Shown here: piece by piece, positions 1 to 11,753 of the stretch
Layout of the letters: each line of letters starts with the position of its first letter
Position numbering within the stretch: the first letter of the stretch is position 1
NCBI GenBank assembly: GCA_942159475.1
Contig: OW804095.1
Span: 60,168,773-60,232,772 of the forward strand
Direction of reading: 5' to 3'
Source of the DNA: Sthenelais limicola
Lineage: Eukaryota > Annelida > Polychaeta > Phyllodocida > Sigalionidae
Length of the DNA stretch: 64,000 nt
Translations under genes and position numbers: made by a program
The notes under the pieces: generated by a model
What the model was told of the DNA's origin: nothing
Databases searched by the model: none
The model's input: only the letters and a program-made list of their open reading frames with translations

Positions 1-1300
1 CTACTACTCCTATAATTCTCTCCGGCAATTATTTATTTCAAGATGTTGCTTGTGTCTTATGATGTAACTTCACCAAGAGGTTTTTCGTTGCGGCCCATTC
101 GGTTTTCACCTTACGGCTGATAGAAAACCAATGGTGCCGGATTAGAGAACCGTATCTGAAAAAAAAACTTGGTGAAGATCCAGTATAAAAGGACCATTTC
201 GGACTCGTTGGCACAGAACAGCGTGGCCAATTCATGCCCATTTGGGCAACTAGCTAGTGCAAATTTTGGATATTTATGGACATTTTGTGCTGCGCATGTT
301 GCTTTACCTTTAAAGTGTAACATGATAATTGATACTTCAGTGGCTATTATCTTGGCAACTCAAGGGTAATGGAATAAATGGTAACATGGAAACAAAGGTA
401 GCAATTTTAGGCTTATTTGTGTACGATTGTTCCGTTTGTATTTAGATACGTATTCTAATGAAATCTTCCTTACAAAGCGTTTTTCGTTCCGAATTTCGAA
501 GTCTTTGAAAGTTTTACTCCAAGAACTATTTCCATGGTTCTTGGTTTTAATCAGTACCATCATTTTCCGACCAATATGAATCATATGATTATTTTCTGCT
601 GAAACATTCACGCTGGTGTTAATCATAATGCGTGGGGAGCGGCACATCACATGCATTTATAATTGTAGATTGGGCGTATGTTTAGTATTGAGCAGTAAAT
701 ATATTGGGAGGACATTCACACTGGTGTTATTCTTGCAATCTCTTGCCAGACAGATCAACATTAGTCGTGTGACTCAATTTTTCTGTCCATAATGAATAAT
801 AAATATTTTTACTATATATGTACCATGCACTCTTCTTTATGAAACTTCGTATACTGCAGTTCACATGAATAGTGTAGATCGGGCGTATATTGAGTATTGA
901 TGAGGAATCTATTGGTTGAAGTAGTTACTTAATTACATGACTCAGGTAGAGTCCGGATCAGGAGGAGATGAATGGACCGTGTTTATTGCTGAGGATCAGT
1001 ATATAATAGATGTGAACCAAGCTGTTAGGGTAATATTCTCTCAATCTTCCCTCGCGTATCCATTACAGCTTCATAGCAAACTGGTAAAATATTGCTTAGG
1101 AGGGGTCAAGGAAAATCGTTTAACATAATTAGTTGTGTATGCATTGCACCAAGTATAACTGTATTTTATTCTTTACAGAAGATGGTAGACAGAAGTAGAA
1201 AAAGTACTGAAACAAGAAAACAACGAACCAAAATGATGAAATGATGAGTTTCTGAGAATAAATAAAAGAGTGGGAGTGCAGGGGAGGGAAGAGGGTCTTT
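1..1300. other. AT-rich non-coding DNA with a diverged local duplication
   Basis: No exon or conserved protein is seen here. Two stretches, about 655-710 and 868-918, share a similar run (GTAGAT-GGGCGTAT-GTATTGA-ATTGG). A second pair, at about 601 and 709, shares ACATTCAC-CTGGTGTTA. This looks like an old tandem duplication with a period near 110-210 bases. The short open frames here are unremarkable for AT-rich DNA. Confidence 0.4.
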
Positions 1301-1304
1301 CTAT

Positions 1305-1655
1305 CAACCAATATATTTGTCATACCTCAACCAATATAGTTGGTCTTATTCTAACCAAAGTAGATTGGTTGTGGCCCGCTGACCTATATATATCTACCAA
1401 TAGATTGGTTAAAATGATCAAGAGATGTTGGTTATGAATTAACCAATTTACATTGGTTAAACCTATATATATCTACCAATGGATTGGTTAAAATGACCAA
1501 GAGATATTGGTTATAAACTAACCAATATGGATTGGTTAAACGGGTACCCAAACTAGATTGGTTATTTTAACCAACACATTGGTTGGACACATATCTACCA
1601 TCGAGATTGGTTGAATTTAACCAATATCTTGTTCAATTTAACCAATCTGTTTTTA
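1305..1655. repeat. 79-bp satellite-like tandem repeat rich in ACCAAT/ATTGGT dyads
   Basis: A unit of about 79 bases beginning CCTATATATATCTACCAAT starts at 1383 and again at 1462, with partial, decayed units on both sides. Each unit contains several ACCAAT...ATTGGT dyads separated by 4-8 bases, so roughly twenty such half-sites lie in 350 bases. The repeat is seen directly. Whether it is a MITE-derived satellite or a protein-binding array (ATTGG is the NF-Y core) is open. Confidence 0.7.
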
Positions 1656-2816
1656 GGGTGTAGGTTTCCTCATTTGAATAGGAAAAATGAGTATCTATTG
1701 TATCATCCGAGATAGTAATATAATAAAAAAACATAGGATTATAAATGTTGCAGAAGGCAATGTAGTCATTATAAGGGCATTAACACTTTGACAGATACCA
1801 ATTAAACTACGTATTAGTAGATGTTGTTATAACTACCCTTGATTTCTGTATAGAAATTAGCATTATTCATCTCTGATTAATTTTAATGTTTATGGTTAAC
1901 CGTATATATGAGGGTGTCCGGTGTTTTCCCTGCCAACATTCTCCCCGCCGACAATCTCCCATATGAGTATCCCATTATGTTTGCTTTATAATTTGGTTTT
2001 GCTTTATCATTTTCGTATTCGTATAGAAGAGGTGATATAAAGGATGTCTATATAGGTTATCGGTTAGGTATAGATACAAATGATTTGTATTTGACGTATG
2101 TGAGATAAATGAAATGAGTCAATATTTTTAATTTATTTTGATGTGTAATAAGTAATGGAGTTTCGATTTGTTTTATAAATAAATGCAACACTTTAAAACA
2201 TCCATGGTAGATAATGCGTAATTTTGTAACCTTAATTAAACATGATATTGGCCGTAAATAAAAAACAGGTCTTCATATATACGGTATTAATTAGTAAATG
2301 ATAATGTAGTGGAAAATGCCGTAGTTCGAGGAGGAAACGATCAGGTGAACGGGTGTTGTCTAGTATTAATACTGCAGATATGCTCCCGTTGCTTGTTGAC
2401 TTAGGTTCCCAATCAGTAGTTGCACACACCTGTCAACCAGTAACCAGGTGCTGGTTTCCATGACAACATATTGGATCACGTGATGATATTAACAAACCCA
2501 ATCATGTCAGTGACAAAACAAGCAAGGGGACTTTTGACTGAGATAAGCGAATGTGTCTCAGACTATAAAGATCAATTGGGAACTAAACAAAGAATAAGAT
2601 GCTTACTTCTATACATAGCAATGACCTTCAGCGTGTAAGTGGTCATTAATTACCGGTAGTTAGTCTTCTTCAGATATAAACAACTAGAGCTCCTTTCCTT
2701 CCTCTCCTTTCACAGCAGTGTGTTATGTCATGGTGCATCTATATATTTTTCGCAACCACACAGGTATTGACATCAATTACTCTCATGGTAGTCACAGTCA
2801 ACATCTTTTACCTTAG

Positions 2817-2944
2817 CATGTCCTTCCCGGCTGACCCCTATGCTTTGAACTACAGAAAGGAGGATGAAAATGCAAAGGCGGACGAGCTTGTAGCGTTGAT
2901 GACTCAATACCCTTGCACGGCCTCTATTATTTCGCTCCATGCCT
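2817..2944 (+). CDS. Possible first coding exon of the ankyrin-repeat gene
   Basis: A good pyrimidine tract and AG (2815-2816) precede an ATG at 2818. The frame then stays open for 42 codons, with a charged stretch (RKEDENAKADELVAL), to a GTAATT donor after 2944. It ends in phase 1, which is what the ankyrin exon beginning at 6829 needs. That phase match and the Met are the only reasons to link them. The protein sequence is not recognised, and the join would require a 3.9-kb intron. It may be a chance open frame. Confidence 0.25.
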
Positions 2945-3833
2945 GTAATTACTTTTCTCCCTGCCTTGGTGTTCCAATGATGTTTTTAAGTACTCACCCA
3001 ACAGAGGGATCAAAGTGAGAAACCCTTAAGGCTGTTGAAGTATTTCAAAGTAAATTGTGTACAACTTAGACTTACTCAACGACCACTTTGGCACTATATA
3101 AACAACAAACTATAGACTACATTACTAAGGCAGCTGCCATTTTCCCACAGGATGTGTCACCTGTTGATTGTATTCAAAATTACTGTATTACTGTATTACT
3201 TACTGGGTTTTGATGACTTTATGGAGGACCCTTGAGGGTTCTTATGCTTATAAATATATCGAGACGTATAGTTTGAGAACAGACAACAATCGATTTTGTT
3301 TTATTCCATCGTGTTTTTTCGGTATAAACAAGCATAGTATTTATTCCAGTTCCTTGAAATTTCCTAGTTATAGTTCAAATAACTAAATCATGATCACTTA
3401 TCGTCACAGTTATTCTAAGTTTGAGGTCACAAAGATCCACGTGGATTCTTTTAAACAACAGAAACAAATTATTCGCAAATTCGCAAATTATTCGCCTTCC
3501 GAATTTAAAGGATTTAGTTGAACAGAAACGTGGCTATAATATCTTCCCATTTCTATTAGAGAAGCGCTCTCATCAAAAAGACAAAAAATAGTTTATGCGC
3601 ACCCTTTCTGAATTAAAATGAATGTCTGGTTACACTTTACTGACTAAGGGGAAATGTGGAACGGCGTGCTTACAATAGCACACAATTTAACACCATTTAG
3701 TCTAGTGTGTGTCATAGACCTAAACATGGTAAATGGTTGAATGAATGGTTTGGGTTTTTACATCGGTTACTTACAATGAACTTACAATAGTAACTATGAT
3801 AATTCAGCTGTCTTGAAACATGTAAGTAGTATA

Positions 3834-3917
3834 AGGAGTGTGTGTGTGTGTGTGGGGGGGGTTGTATTATATAAGGAAGATACCCCCCCCCCCCCCCACA
3901 CACACACACACACACCT
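3834..3917. repeat. Inverted compound microsatellite: (GT)n-Gn ... Cn-(CA)n
   Basis: A (GT) run followed by a G run, then about 20 bases of unique sequence, then a C run followed by a (CA) run. The two arms are reverse complements and would form a long, GC-rich hairpin. This is seen directly. The ORF that reads through it on the minus strand is an artefact of the repeat. Confidence 0.85.
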
Positions 3918-4676
3918 TATTAGTACTACTCATGTACTATATCCTCTCAGTTTATGCCAACGTATTATACTCTCAAGAATGAATGAATAAATTATATTTA
4001 TATATTATGACACATGATAGTATTATATACCGGCCATTATTTCATAATATCCCACAGAGCTCTTCATGAGACATAATACTTTAACGTGACGCAAAGGAAC
4101 ACTGTGATGCGTTGACGTTTCCAATGGCGCTCTGCGGGCAGTAGAACTTAATCCAGTGCGACACCAAACTGCGATCTAGCGATCCAATGCCTGCCTGTCG
4201 CCCTCAAGGTGAGTGTAGGCCCCACTTATCGATGCACGTCTGCTTTCATTTTCACTCCTTCTCAGTCACAGCAACCAATCGAAGAGAAGATTCAGACGAG
4301 CTCTCCTCCACTGCTGGTTACTTCATTGCCAAGCATCGTTAACACCATGCGTTCGGATCAGTTCTTTCCATTGATACGCATCTAACTTCTGGCTGCGTTA
4401 AACCATTCTCGTCAAATGGTACATTTCACCATGTACACGCCGAGTCCCGATGTGCACGAAGCAGGTAAACGGTGTTTTCACAGATATATTCCTGTATTGA
4501 TCTATTTCATAGACCTGGTTCCTTTTAGTAGTAACATTTAGACAAAATGTACAACAATATATGACAATTGCTGCCACTAATTGACATTGGTGTGTATCGT
4601 GAATAATGTTGTCAAGCCAAGTCAACTGTGCGTATGTCACATTGCATACGTCAATTCTAAATGGTGTGCACATTTG

Positions 4677-4701
4677 TATATATATATATATATATATATA
4701 T
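4677..4701. repeat. (TA)n microsatellite
   Basis: About 12 perfect TA units. The minus-strand ORF crossing it has a poly-Tyr/Ile stretch only because of this repeat. Confidence 0.9.
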
Positions 4702-5008
4702 CCGGTATTGCAATTATGTTTACACACAGATTCTGACCATACCACAATTTTACATAATAATACCAGTTCATAATATATGATAACACTCATAGTATTAGTA
4801 GAACACAACAAAATAGATGTGCGATTATGATTTATTTGTTGTCATACTTATATGTAAAATCATTTATTCTAGCATGTCTAAATATACTTTATGTAATCTA
4901 GTGTAGAAGTCTGGAAGAATTATGATTCACTTATAAGTGGGACACCCATTTCCAGAAGTAGAATTGTTATTTATTGAAATTGTATATGTAAACTGGAAAT
5001 AAACAATA

Positions 5009-5106
5009 TACATACATACATACATGTTATACATACATACATACATACATCAGACATACATACATCAGACATACATCAGACATACATATATACCCATACA
5101 TACACG

Positions 5107-5138
<32 letters not shown>

Positions 5139-5140
5139 CA
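5009..5140. repeat. (ACAT)n microsatellite with interspersed CAGACATACAT units
   Basis: Long tetranucleotide array interrupted by variant units. The open frame over it, rich in Tyr-Ile-His-Thr, is repeat-derived. Confidence 0.9.
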
Positions 5141-6828
5141 ATGATACACACACACATACCCCCACCTTGTCCACTGGCAGATGCTCGTCAGTTTCACCTG
5201 ACTGTTATACCAACCTGTTGGTTGACCTTGGTGAACAACAAGCCAGCTAACCTAATTATCTGACTGTAGAAAATAGATTTCATATTGTTACTGGTACTTA
5301 GAGTTACATAAGTCATCAAATTGAATATACACATACTAATTAACGCGGGTTAAAATCTCAGAATCACCAGCATTTAAGTATTGAGTAAATCTTAGTTAAT
5401 TAAGTCTATAAATGTGCCCTGAGATATTGTTCCACAAACTTATTGAATAAAGATCAGAAAACAAAATACATCGAGGATTCCATATACTTAGCCCTGACAT
5501 GCATTTAATTATGTAAAATACCTTGAAGACCTTCATCGTGCAACAGGTGAAAAGGAATGATATTATTCGCAAAACCAGGTATTAATTCCCTTAGAAATAT
5601 ATAAATATACGGCACTAAACACCTTTGATCAGGTACCTGCACTCACATATCTTTATTTACTGCGATTTCCATCGTCTTTATACTTCCAATCCAATTATTC
5701 GGTAATTCACAACTTTTTCAACCTCCCATCCTACAAATAATTATGATCAACGCCCTGGTCACTTTGATGTTTTCAACATCAAGTATAAATCGGACTTTGG
5801 TACCTTTGAAATAAAAAGATACGCTGTGAAGAACAGTAGCATTGATCTATTTTAGTACATGCCTTTGAGAAATAACTATGGTTTACTCCAAACCACACTG
5901 GGAAACAGGTGAGGTATGTTGTGATCGAGGCTCGGGATTTGCCATGAGCGGGAGTCGCATCAAAGAGTTAGCTCCCTCATAACCTTGTATGTGTCATATC
6001 TGTAAATATAGCGAGCTATATATTCAACCAACTGTCATATTTTTAGGATTTTGTTCTCATTGAATTGTCCGTAGCAAAACAGATCCCCATCTTTGTGTTA
6101 GTGTCAATTGCTTTGAATAAATAGGAGGAGCATATGAATAATAGAAATTGTTTCTAAAGAGCAGCACAGAATACATACAAATTGAGAATACGTGACCTTT
6201 CGTGGGATTGTAAAAGAATATCCATTCAATCCACTCATTTTTATGAAACCTGACATTTGCGAGTAGCGAAGACATCACGAAACATGTGGATAATCATGGT
6301 AACGATGAGTGCCATCCAACAGATGTTTCAATATGGTACTTACAGATGACAGGTAAACATAATAAAGGCAAATGGGTCAGTGTGGGTTCGATCAAACTAT
6401 AAAATAGGGACAAAATAAATGTATATGGCACTCTACAGGAAAAGATGAGATGACATCAGAAGAGCAAGTGTAAGACACCCCTGCTGTATTATATTCCTCT
6501 AGTATGCCACAAAGAAATCAAAGGTATGGGGTTGAGAGGACAGCAGCATTTCTGTGCACGGAAGCTGATACTGTGCCATGCTAACAGGTGTTCGTTTATA
6601 GAAGGTGAAGAACACGAATAAGTCATGTTCAAATGATTTAGTCTTTTAGAAATGACTTTAAGACGGTTCTGAAACATGCTGAAGGTCCTTTACAATTGTC
6701 TTGTATCCAATATGTCAAATATATTGTCTGGGAAATAGAATTTTTGGACACTGTGTATTTTTCTTTTCTTGTGAGTGCCTTGTTTGATTTTATCGTGTGT
6801 GGTGATATTGAATATTTTCCATTTATAG
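5141..6828. other. Non-coding stretch upstream of the ankyrin exons
   Basis: AT-rich sequence without a convincing exon. A decayed tRNA-like patch with a clause resembling AGCTCCCTCAT lies near 5930-5985, too degraded to call. If the exon at 2817-2944 is real, this region is part of the first intron. Confidence 0.3.
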
Positions 6829-8067
6829 CTTTTTCCGGTGACTTCAGGCAGTTGAAAAAGCTAGTGGATGATGACGATAACGTGAGTAATCTTTTAGTGC
6901 AATACCCTAATTTGAGGATTTCTCACGAGTAGTATGTATAAGAATGGTATTGTTAAATTGTGCTCGATATAATTTCCTTTCGTTAAAAATACATCCTTTT
7001 AATTGTTTTTTGGTTCCCCAGTTAGCGTAAACAAAATCTGTATCTACTTCGTTATGAACTAGCTATATATTATAATAGACCAAAAACCATTGCGATTGAC
7101 CAAATGTATTATAAATTGATTAATATTTTAATAGTGTGGCAATGTGGTTCACCCGGACGCTGGAAAGTCATGGGCCGCAAACAGATATATAGTATATTCA
7201 ATATATATATTTAGCTTTTAATACGCGACCTGAGTGTTGACATAAAATATAGACTTGCTTTTGATATAACCAGAACTTACACCTGAAGGATGATATTGGG
7301 CAAACGGCCCTACATAAAGCTGCAATGAATGGTTGGCTGGACTGTGTTCGATTTTTGCTAGAAAAGGGCGCTGTCGTCAATAGCACTGATATTGCAGGTG
7401 GGTGGAAGCTAAATGGACTAATTATCTGGTGCACGATATATTACATCAAGATAGCTCTAGATGTATGACACTCTGTGTTGCTGTCCTTTTGATATTCTTT
7501 ATAGAAGTACAGTTTGGTAAATATAAGAGATCACACGCACGCACATGTGAACATTTTAATGAGCATCGAATTCTTTACGATTCTATATTGTCCTTGCCAC
7601 TGAACACATTTCTTGTTATATGGCTTTTGCCATAAACATGTTTTTGTCATCTGAATTCCGTACCTATATATAAATATGTGAAAGGTTGTGGATGTAGATA
7701 GTTAGTGAGATTTTGAATTCCGTATTAACATAATAATTGATATTTGTGACATTGTTTTATTTAATCCTTAATTCGATTCATGTAACTATGGCTATTATAA
7801 TTAGGTACTTAAATTGCCTATTAATTTTGATATAATTAACGAATGTTTTGATTTGGTTTTGATCAACTCAATCCCATATATGGTTTACTCACACAGGTTG
7901 CACAGCCCTGCATCTATCTGCTGCCAATGGTTATTGTGTAATTGTCCGCTACCTCATAGAAAAGGGTCAGGCAAATATAGTTCACAAAACGAATAAAGGT
8001 CATACTGCAAGATACATGGCAAAGACGAGAGGCCAGACACAGACAGTTGCCGTTTTTAATGATATGG
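6829..8067 (+). CDS. Ankyrin-repeat protein, three internal exons (partial gene)
   Basis: Three exons join in phase: 6829-6881 (acceptor TATAG, donor GTGAGT), 7274-7397 (acceptor CCAG, donor GTGGGT) and 7897-8067 (acceptor ACACAG, donor GTATGT). The first supplies a helix-like start (GDFRQLKKLVDDDDN). The second reads DIGQTALHKAAMNGWLDCVR and continues LLEKGAVVN. The third begins GCTALHLSAANGYCVIVRYL and ends in a decayed third repeat (NKGHTARYMAKTRGQT). The TALHxAAxxG and VRxLLxxGA signatures are diagnostic of ankyrin repeats, which mediate protein-protein contacts. The frame is open and in phase 1 at 8067, so at least one more exon should follow. None is recognised, nor is a sure start exon. 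Which ankyrin family this is cannot be told from about 116 residues. Confidence 0.8.
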
Positions 8068-8569
8068 GTATGTATAGATGATGTCTATCTGTTTTATATT
8101 CATATCTTTCAGTCAAATGCATTTTGATTTTGACTCTCTACACATAACAAGCCAGATAGACGATATTTACATGTGATTGTATTAAAATATTATATAGACC
8201 TCTAATGAATTCTTTTAAAATAACCTTATCAAATAGTGTAAATAATGCATACTCGATAAAAGCAAATACAGTGTATCTTTTCCTTGCAGAGAATCGAATG
8301 AATTTATCGTGGTTAGATCAGCAATAGCATATATATTTTTGTCAACGTTACGAACTGTACAAACGCAAATATTTTAATTGTGGTCCGGAATAGATATTTT
8401 GAAACTGAAAACCGTTCAAATACCTAGACTGTTTAGTATTAAATTGGCTTTAAGGGAAATTGTAAATTATTTTAAGCATTCTTAGAGTTGTCAATTAAGT
8501 GTGTACATAGTGTTGAATATTATAGTGGTTCAGTTTCCTGGTACATAGGAACTGTAATGCAGTGGACGG

Positions 8570-8990
8570 CCCATATATATATACAATTTGTATGTATTGT
8601 TGCGGATGAAAAGGACTGAAGGTATAGGGACGGATGAGCGTCTGTCCTCCTTTTGGATGGAGCCCTTCATCCCTTGGTCTTGGGGTCACTCAATCTGCCC
8701 TGTACATTACTCTTCACACTCTCGCATTCCATTGTGCCGGATGGACCGGATTGGTGGGGATGGACTTGTCATTACTTGACCAACAGTTTATGTGTGTTTT
8801 ATTGCAATTTTATGGACTCATCTTGTATATAAGACCCCAAGTGGGCTGGGTAGAATTGCCACTCTTGCTTGGCCCTTCCTTGGATGACGATTTGTGAACT
8901 ATATGGTGAAATAAACCTTGCCTGAGGTAGATTCCTTCTTCTCTTGATGTTTGTTTTATCGAATGTGGCCTAAGCCATACCAAGGTCACT
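8570..8990 (+). mobile_element. LTR-like segment (TATA box and polyadenylation signal)
   Basis: A TATATAAG box at 8826-8833 is followed 84 bases later by AATAAA at 8910-8915, in a short non-coding block of higher GC than its surroundings. This is the layout of an LTR promoter with its R region, or of a small transcription unit. No target-site duplication, primer-binding site or retroviral coding sequence is seen, so solo-LTR status is only inferred. Confidence 0.25.
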
Positions 8991-9772
8991 AAGTCCCTCT
9001 TGTAGTTACCTAGATCATTACACGTACCCTACCTACCCCTCCCCCGGCCCCTCCCCTACGACGGCTGCCATGCTACCCCTCTCTTAGCCTGACCAGAGGA
9101 ATGGTTTCCCCCATATACAAAACGGGCTATTTTTAACCAGTGCGCAGACTGGCATCTACCGCAAAGCGGACCACTACCGCAAAGCAGGCCGCTAATTGCG
9201 ACATATGTGCTACATTGCGACAATGATGTCACACATGCCAATCTTCCCCATAGGCCTGTGCATCACCCCTGATCCTTCAATGATCTCCACCAGAGGTTGT
9301 GCCACTGTACACAGAGGGATTTAGGCTGTCTTTCCATTCTCTCTCCCTCTCTCTCTCCCTCTTTCTCTCAGAGAAGGAATGTACCCGTCCACACAGTATA
9401 CTCCTCTAATACTCCTCTTATACTTCTCTAATAAATACTTTATTAAATCCCCAATATTTCCGTTTTCAAATAGATTTCCAGTGTTAAATATTGGGGTACT
9501 GTGTTGCCATTTCTTAAGGGATTTTGATGATTCAAAATTCTCTGTGATGCTGACATGTATGGGATTCATTTGGTATAGGCCTAATTATGAAATACAAGTT
9601 TATAGGATGAATTAACTTTCCTGCATAGACGTTACATGCCATTTTAAATCCTCATTATTTCTGTTTTCAAATAGATTTCCAGTGTAACACAGCCGAGCTC
9701 ACACTATACAGAGCACAGAGATCAACTCTGTCAAATTCCGTCGACATTCACAGCGGTGATGACATAATAAAA

Positions 9773-9832
9773 AGTCTGTAGGCCAGCCCCACTATCCCAA
9801 AGTGGTTAGAGCTTGGATCTGGCCTACAGACT
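9773..9832. repeat. Perfect 14-bp hairpin
   Basis: AGTCTGTAGGCCAG at 9773-9786 is exactly complementary to CTGGCCTACAGACT at 9819-9832, with a 32-base loop between them. Probably a palindromic end of a small mobile element. A 40-base near-duplicate containing GTTTTCAAATAGATTTCCAG lies nearby, at about 9461-9485 and 9660-9684. Confidence 0.7.
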
Positions 9833-10510
9833 AGTAATCACGCTGTGTATATTATGGGGGGGGGATCACTGCATATTAACGTATGTAGATGTCTGGGAAG
9901 CTGGGTCACCTCTTAAATCAATTATCAATTCTATCTTAATTTTCAGCTAGAGTAGATCTGTCTGTCTGACCTCTATCTCTGACCTCTATCTCCAACTCCC
10001 CCCTCCCCCTCCCTCTCTCTGTGATTTCTTTATCTCCCTCTCCCTCTCTCTGAGAGAAAGAGGAGAATGCTCAGGCACTAAGAGTTTACAAGATGAATAA
10101 TAACAGATCAATTGTCCCTTGGCCTAGGCACCTGCAGGTTTTAGCAAGAATTATTTCTTTTCTTAAGAATTTGTCTACCATGATGAATTGAATGGGAAAC
10201 TACACAAATTTAATTTTGTTCTTTCATGAATATTATTTGTAGGCTAATATTTGTTCAGATGTCATTAGGATACAAACGAAAAACAGGATTAATAAAAAAA
10301 AACATTACAACAACAAATTGGCATATCATATCATAGTTACCTCTATCATAGTTAGCCATTTCCTTTTGCCAAAAAGTCTTTTCGCCAAAAAGTTGCAATA
10401 ACAATAATATCTCCTATATTTTTAAAAAAAAAACGTTTAGCAAATGGTCGGATTCCTATAAGAAGTAGATCAAACTGCCTCTACAATCCAAGTGCCGAAG
10501 GCACTGGTGT

Positions 10511-10800
10511 CGTAACGACGTGGTGGCCTAGTTGGGAGAGCGTGGGACTCTCTCTCAGCAATGACGCCCTGCGAGCGGGAGGTCTGGGGTTCGATCCCAG
10601 GCCGGTGCCAAGTAGAGTGAGTTTTCATCCTGGGTGCCCACCAAAGGTTTCTCACTTGAAAGGCATTCAGAAAATGTTCGAAAATCCAAATTCTAAATTC
10701 ATGGTCCCCGACGTAAAGCTGTAATTGTAAAGGCCATAGGCCTATATCCACGTAATAGTGGTGTGCCAGCGTCGTTAAACAAATGCCTTCCAGGCCGATA
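10511..10800 (+). mobile_element. tRNA-derived SINE
   Basis: Internal polymerase III promoter elements are plain: A box TGGCCTAGTTGG at 10524-10535 and B box GGTTCGATCCC at 10588-10598. The tRNA-like head is followed by an unrelated body ending near CGTCGTTAAACAAATGCC and a short (TAG/TAA) tail. The long spacing between the boxes suggests a tRNA with a large variable arm as ancestor. The antisense ORF over it, with a PGIEPQTSRS stretch, is the usual shadow of a tRNA-like SINE and is not a gene. Confidence 0.75.
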
Positions 10801-11753
10801 TTATTATTAGTAGTAGTAGTAATAAACACTACTTCCAGCACTTCCGGTTTGAGCCTATGCTATCTATTCTAACTTAGAGCATCTATGGGATGAGTTGGCC
10901 CAAAGCAGCCAATCATCTCCTGTTCTTTCAGCGTTCTTTCACCTAGTGGTCAGATAACAAACCAAAACCCCAACAGTATGTCCTGTATGTCTATATATGC
11001 TTCTCACTGAAAAGAGGGCATAACTAAACTCCTGCCGCACTTTCTATCTTCATGGCTTTCTTCAATACAAGTAATATTATGTAAATATCTAACCTGTGGG
11101 TGGTTAATTAGTATGAAGGGGGTGGGTAATAAGATGGTATTAAATATCATATTAGTGAAAATTAAACTATCAATGTTATTTTTTACTTTGATGGGGTCAC
11201 TGAGACATGGCTGTTTAAAAAAGATTCCGGCTTGGCTTTGTGGTTTCTCCCATCAAATTTATTCCTACAGAAACCGGTTCTTTCCTTGTTAAGGTAATCA
11301 CCGTCAGACGTCCATGTCCTTTAATTTGAATAGGCCAGGTGCCCCTTAGAATATTTCGACCTCTGAAATGACAAAAATAAAAATGCGTGATGCATAGTTT
11401 TATGTTCTGGGTTGTTTCGAGAATGAAATTTATTTCTAAGTTAGGGTATTATCTTGCACATTTATATATCAATTTATAGATTTTTATTATGACTATACTG
11501 ATTTTAATTATTCATATTTTTACTATAAATGTGTACCATTCAATTATGATTATAGGACGTATCCCTTAGAATACCTGAGCAAAAGGTAACCACACCCCGA
11601 AACCCGGGAAGATCAGCAATGTTTGCATTTATATGCCTTGATTTCCCAAAGCATCTTTTATCTGCTTGATTCAATCATATATATTTTTTGCTACAAAAAT
11701 TACAATCGGAAATATCACACTATATTGAATGGCACTAAACGTATTTTGATGAA
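10801..11753. other. Intergenic region and probable 3' flank of the minus-strand AbfB-like gene
   Basis: No coding sequence is recognised. Several AATAAA-type signals on the minus strand, for example TTTATT at 11483-11488 on the plus strand, could serve the gene that ends at 11754. Which one is used cannot be decided. Confidence 0.35.

Noticed and set aside
4398..4811. Minus-strand 137-codon frame
   Set aside because: It crosses a (TA)n microsatellite, has no recognised motif and shows no splice or promoter context.
10470..10841. Minus-strand 123-codon frame with a PGIEPQTSRS stretch
   Set aside because: It is the antisense reading of a tRNA-derived SINE; the A and B boxes on the plus strand explain the sequence.
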